Assembly: GCA_000708835.1 (NCBI GenBank)
Contig: DF237006.1
Coordinates: 69,817 to 133,816 of the forward strand
DNA length: 64,000 nucleotides
Reading direction: 5' to 3'
DNA from: Klebsormidium nitens
Lineage: Eukaryota > Streptophyta > Klebsormidiophyceae > Klebsormidiales > Klebsormidiaceae
A program made the translations under genes and the position numbers. The notes under the pieces are model-generated. The model was not told the DNA's origin. It saw only the letters and a program-made list of their open reading frames with translations, and ran no database searches. Each line of letters starts with the position of its first letter. Within the stretch, counting starts at the first letter, position 1. Positions 59,901-64,000 of this stretch are shown one piece after another.

Positions 59901-62799
59901 AATAGTCAGCCGACGAACCGGACCTATCCTTCGCAACGGTCAGAATCATCAGCCTAACTTTCAAAAAAGTCGAAATGCATTTGGGCTCGCGTCCTTGTCA
60001 GAAATACACTCGGGCTCTCGCTTTCATCAGGTTCCATTCAGCACCCAGTAACTTCGAAGTTCTATTTCTCACAAAAGCACTCCCTCACCAGCTGGCGCGC
60101 CAGGACTTGCACGTCCGCCGGCGTCTGCAGACACGACCCTAGCAGCAGCTCCGGGAGCACTTCCGTGTAGTTCATGCCCAGACTGTGGTGGTACTCCAGA
60201 TCCCACCCCGCACGCCGCATCGCGTCGTTGTATTCTTCCACCGGGTCGATCTGCGCGCCCACGCTGCCCCCCCCGTAGAACTCGTCGTATACCTCCTCGT
60301 CCGTCCAGCTGGCGGACATCGACGGCTCCTGGACGACGAGAACGGGCCGAGGCTTTCTTAGGGAGTCGTGGGCAATTCGAATGAGGTGAGCGTTGTTGGA
60401 AGGTTTCGAGAGCCGGCCTTTTGCGGAAGCAACTTGAAGAGAAAAAACCGAAGAAGTTTCTGTTGGAAGCTCCGAGCTTCAAAGAAGGCCGCCTTCGTCT
60501 GTTCCCTTGATGCGAAGCAAAGGAAACGAGAAGTTGGATGTCTTTCCAGATTCTTTACGAAGTGGTCGAGAAAGTGTTCCAACTGTAAGGGCACACGAAC
60601 GGGTTACCATCGAAACCGTGATGACATGATTATACCGAGAAACACGTCAGGCCTCGCATATTTGTCTTCGGTCCTTCTTTGGTAGCCGCTACACAAACAG
60701 CCTGAACGTAACCGCTATTATTTGTGTTGGCTTTGACAAAAAAGGAGTCGGAAACCTTTTCATACGCTCACGCTTTTTCCCACTCAAGTCCAGTGAGATA
60801 GTTGACTGTCAACCAAAGCCGTCGTAACCCGAAAATTAAGGCAGCAGATCGACAAGACTTTCTTACCCCGCTACCGTCCAACCTCTGCTTGCTCCCGATC
60901 CCAATGTCTCCGAACCCTTGCCCCGGAAACCCGCTCTCCCTCTGCGTGAAAAACGCCTCCGCACCGTAGTTGTGCGACCCCGGTTTCGCACCCCCCTGCT
61001 CTGACCCCCGCAGTTCGAAAGCGGCGGCCAACTCTTCCTCGTGCGGCTGACTCCCCCACCCGCTGGTCGACTCCACCACGTCTTCCGCGGACTCTATAAA
61101 GTCCTCCGCCAGGTAATCTGCCTCGTTGGGACGTCTAGAACTTCCGGAGGCCCTGTTTTCGGGGTACCAGCCGGCCGCCCTGCCCTTCGAGGCAGTCTGC
61201 CAGGCGAGCCCCCGCGTGTGCAGGGCCTGCGCGGTGCGCTCGAACACGAGGCTGACCGGCCCGCTTCGTGTTTTGATGGCGTACATGACGCGCGAGAAGT
61301 CGTGCGCCTCCCACATGTCCTCTCCGAAAACGGCGCTCGTCTTTTTGAGGACGTCGCCCAACATGACCATGCGGCTGTTTTCCGCGTTGCCGCCTTTTGC
61401 CAGGGCCTGCGGCGAAGTGTGTTTTGATTCGAGCAGCCTGTCGAAGGTTGTGCACTTGCTGCGTTCGTTGTGGTTCGAAACGGCGAGTGGAAAATGGCTT
61501 GCTTATGACTTTATGACCATAAATGAAATTGGAGGACTTAGATAATGATGAACTCCAGGGTATCGTGCAACAATCTTTGAAAAGTAAAGTACGTTACGAC
61601 GGCCTTTTCCTATGTCTGTCTTTTAATGTGCTGTGGCAAGCTGAAAAGGGGGGCACGGCACGATCAGGATGATCTCACCAGGAACATGTCACGTCATAAG
61701 CAAGGGTGGCGGTGCCAGGCACGACTGGAATTTCATCATACCATTGGGATTGAGGCTGCTGACGCACCAGATGAATCAGATGCTCCAAGCACGAGACAGT
61801 CCTTTTGATAGCCTTACTTACAGCTGAGAATCCTCCGATGGAGGTCACAGATATCTTCTCCTTGAATTAGTAGAGGGCTCTTATAGAAGGAAAAGCTTGT
61901 CTGAGTCGTGTCCAACAAAAGTGGAAGATCAGACTGCCTTCAGTACATTCGAGTTCAACTCCCAACTTTTCAAAGATACTACTACTACAAATAGTGGCCT
62001 CAAGCACAGTATAACAATTTGGAAGCCAAACATCTTTGGCCATCACGGCGGGCGCACTTTGTCTTCAGTGCAACCAGTAAGTCATATTGAATTACTTCCA
62101 CCAGTTCATTTGGACATACTGTATGAAGGTATTCCCCTCTCGACCACCAGTTGTCTAACCTTTTGAGCCAGGACCAATCTCTCCTGACTCGCAACCACTT
62201 TTGCAGATTTGGAGGTTGTGTCCATTCTGAAGAGTCAACATTTGAGATTTTCTAGACCTTTCTATCATTAATATTGGAAGACCTTTTATTTCCAGGGTCG
62301 GTCCTCATTCTTGAAAGGACGTTGGGGCGCTGGGGCTCACCTCCACATACACCTTGCCATCCTCCCGCTGTGCAAAGCGTATGCCAATTGGCTTTTCGAG
62401 AGTCACCAGGTACTCATCAAGGTTGAAAGTGTATTCCTTGTGGTCCTCAACAGTGCCGGGCCAGCCTGCCTCTACTCGAAGCCCTCTCCGTACTCGTTTA
62501 CGCTGAGCAATTGTCCTTGAATGTAGGAACCTTCTGAGAAGCAAGACATGATCTGGGAAAGCACCAAGTGACGTGGCTGAAGAAGGCAATGCACAAGTAG
62601 TGCTCAGCTTCTTCCGCCTATGTGGTCCGGCCAATTTTGACACCACCAGGAGAGTGCCCTCCTTGGGTGCAAAGCTTGCCTTTTGAAACTTGGAACCAGA
62701 CTTTTTGTGGGGACCTTCTCCTAGGCATACAGCCCATCGCAGAGTGCTTGCGGCAGCTGCCCTTTTAGCAGCCCAAGCCATTGACAAACTTCTTGCCAC
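56914..62799 (-). CDS. LSF1: LIKE SEX4 1 (PDZ + dual-specificity phosphatase + CBM48)
   Basis: Plastid protein of starch breakdown; in Arabidopsis it scaffolds beta-amylases on the granule. Eight minus-strand exons: 62799-62341, 61406-60867, 60328-60089, 59311-59152, 58714-58537, 58081-57967, 57632-57529 and 57130-56914. They join in frame to 670 residues, against about 590 in Arabidopsis. In order: a transit peptide (MARSLSMAWAAKRAAAAS); a PDZ-like domain at about 138-225 (LEKPIGIRFAQREDGKVYVE, MVMLGDVLKK, MYAIKTRSGPVSL); a Gly/Glu-rich spacer unique in length; a phosphatase domain (GVTAVLNLQQ, HPIRDFDPRDLRHRLP, then CTAGLGRSPAV with Cys486 and Arg492); and CBM48 (VVGEFGGGWSDPM, YRYKFIVDGQWRHAGDLPTE, NVVHVG). 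The PDZ domain separates it from SEX4. The C terminus after CBM48 is short and unlike the Arabidopsis end, so a missed last exon is possible, since a GTAAGG donor overlaps the stop. Confidence 0.92.
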
Positions 62800-63348
62800 C
62801 CAAAATCTACAACAGGGCCTTGTGCGAGGTTGAGAAATCTTTACATGCTCATTGTTTTACAACCTGGTGCAAGGAACGTGACACTTCTCTGGGCTTGTGC
62901 TGGGATTACGATGATCCTAGGAGGCGCCCCCAAGAAAACTTCTTCTTTGTCACATTGGCAAAAAAGTCTGGAGCATGATACATCTGCTAGGTTGCACTGC
63001 GAAAGTTGACCCAACGAAACCTCTCCACTCGTCTTTTGACACTCTCCTTTCGCTTAGCGGCATGTGCGGCCGAGTTCAAAGTAAAATCTTGAAAGACGTG
63101 TGTCAAGGGGTTACTTGAAACCACTTGAGTTATTCTTGAAAATGTCGGGCTGGGGATCAAATAAATAACGCAACGCATCTTGACTTGATCAAATGCAAGG
63201 CAAATGCACACAAATCTTTTGTCAAGAACTCCACCTGCAAAGCGCTCTTCTATTTACAGGAGACCTGACTCCTGCCTTTCTCTCCCCTTTTGAACTTGCT
63301 CTAGGTGGAGAACATCTGCGCACCACTTTCTCCTTGCGCGTTGTTGAA
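62800..63348. other. Divergent spacer between LSF1 and the last gene
   Basis: A 549-base spacer between two opposite start codons, both apparently of plastid proteins. No specific element is assigned. Confidence 0.45.
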
Positions 63349-64000
63349 ATGGCGGCATCAATTGCTAGATTCCCTTTGGGAGGCAGTTTGGCTTGTCGGT
63401 CAAGCATAGTCTCACCAGTTGCGGGCGCCAGGAATCAACACTACACCGGGAACGTCCTTCCGTTTGGGAGCTTGACGTGCAGAAGAACGACAATACACGC
63501 CCTAGCCCCAAGGGCCTCAGGGAATTCAGCAGACAGCAATGCCGAGGGGAAAAATGATGGGGACCAGGCGCAGAATGCGGCACGCTTTATCTTGGAAAAG
63601 GCGGGCATGTCAGAGACTGCCAGTTCGTCAGGGGGCGGCTGCTGCGGTGGCGGGTGCGGGGGGGAGAAGGCAGACGCCAAGTCTGCGGCACAGCAATTTG
63701 CAGAGTTGGAGGCAACATTTGTCACCGGCCCGGTCAGCATTATCTCTTTCCATCAAACGGGCCCTGTGCGCATAAAATTGGAAAGCGTTGCTGCTTTTGA
63801 GGTGTGGCTCCTTTTCCTCTATTGCAGCCGTGACAATAGTCAGCAAGTGCAATTGGTGGTTTGACTGGAGAAAGTGTCTGCCATTCTTTAAAAAGGAGTG
63901 CTGAAGCCGTTACTTGCCGTGCAGATGGAAGGTAACATCACCCGCGACGACGTGCAATCGGCCTATCGGAGCGCCCCGGTGAGCGGCACTGATTGCGCTC
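63349..64000 (+). CDS. Unrecognised Gly/Cys-rich, probably plastid protein (partial, cut by window end)
   Basis: I do not recognise this family. Exon 1 probably runs 63349-63732 (donor gtcagc) and exon 2 starts at 63925 after a TGCAG acceptor; both are phase 0. The window ends 76 bases into exon 2. The first ~60 residues (MAASIARFPLGGSLACRSSI onward) are rich in Ser, Arg, Ala and Thr with no acids near the start, as in a transit peptide. A polar stretch (ASGNSADSNAEGKNDGDQ) and a helix-like segment (AARFILEKAGMSETA) follow. Next is the run SGGGCCGGGCGGEK, with three cysteines in seven residues. Exon 2 reads MEGNITRDDVQSAYRSAPVSG. The exon 1 donor is uncertain, because the frame stays open to 63864. 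The Cys run might bind metal, but nothing else in view supports that. Confidence 0.6.

Noticed and set aside
1-64000. Bacterial-type features such as operons, Shine-Dalgarno sites or CRISPR arrays
   Set aside because: All supported genes are intron-split nuclear genes. No regular short-repeat array and no run of uninterrupted same-strand genes was seen.

Overview
The window is nuclear DNA from a green (streptophyte-type) eukaryote. Every gene is split by short GT-AG introns. The gene set includes plant-lineage families: a SIP aquaporin, fused allantoin synthase with an internal PTS2, nuclear psaE, CRR42, LSF1 and SUD1/DOA10. Density is high (14 genes in 64 kb) and base composition is near 50% GC, which suggests a compact genome such as a charophyte alga (Klebsormidium-like). 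That placement is inference; there is no organellar, bacterial or viral segment.

Layout, left to right: SIP aquaporin (+, 311-1699); allantoin synthase (-, 3121-5551); organellar serine hydroxymethyltransferase (+, 5961-10073); RPA1 (-, 11027-15596); plastid RimP-like protein (-, 17040-18981); CRR42/DUF3148 (+, 19537-20316); WDR75/UTP17 (-, 21157-26766); PsaE (+, 27688-29092); alkaline phytoceramidase (-, 30470-31729); CHIP-type E3 ligase (+, 32850-35390); eIF2B epsilon (-, 36464-44901); SUD1/DOA10 E3 ligase (+, 45633-51598); LSF1 (-, 56914-62799); and an unrecognised Gly/Cys-rich, probably plastid protein running off the right edge (+, from 63349). I rebuilt the exon chains by matching splice sites, reading phase and family conservation. 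All chains close in frame, except the truncated last gene.

The genes do not form one pathway. Several are housekeeping (RPA1, WDR75, eIF2B epsilon). Several serve the plastid (PsaE, CRR42, RimP-like, LSF1, probably the SHMT). Two are ubiquitin ligases (cytosolic CHIP and ER-membrane SUD1). Gene orientation alternates almost perfectly: six head-to-head and six tail-to-tail junctions, with one tandem junction. Plastid and translation genes therefore share divergent promoters, and the WDR75/PsaE spacer carries telo-box and site II-like motifs.

I found no wholly new system. The most notable points are a block of N-glycosylation sequons in a predicted luminal loop of SUD1, a roughly 200-residue acidic tail on eIF2B epsilon, a long charged insert in CHIP, an altered second NPA motif in the SIP aquaporin, an intact C-x5-R phosphatase motif in LSF1, a GC-or-GT alternative donor in SUD1, the alternating gene order, and a large inverted repeat in the 5.3 kb gene-free stretch at 51.6-56.9 kb.
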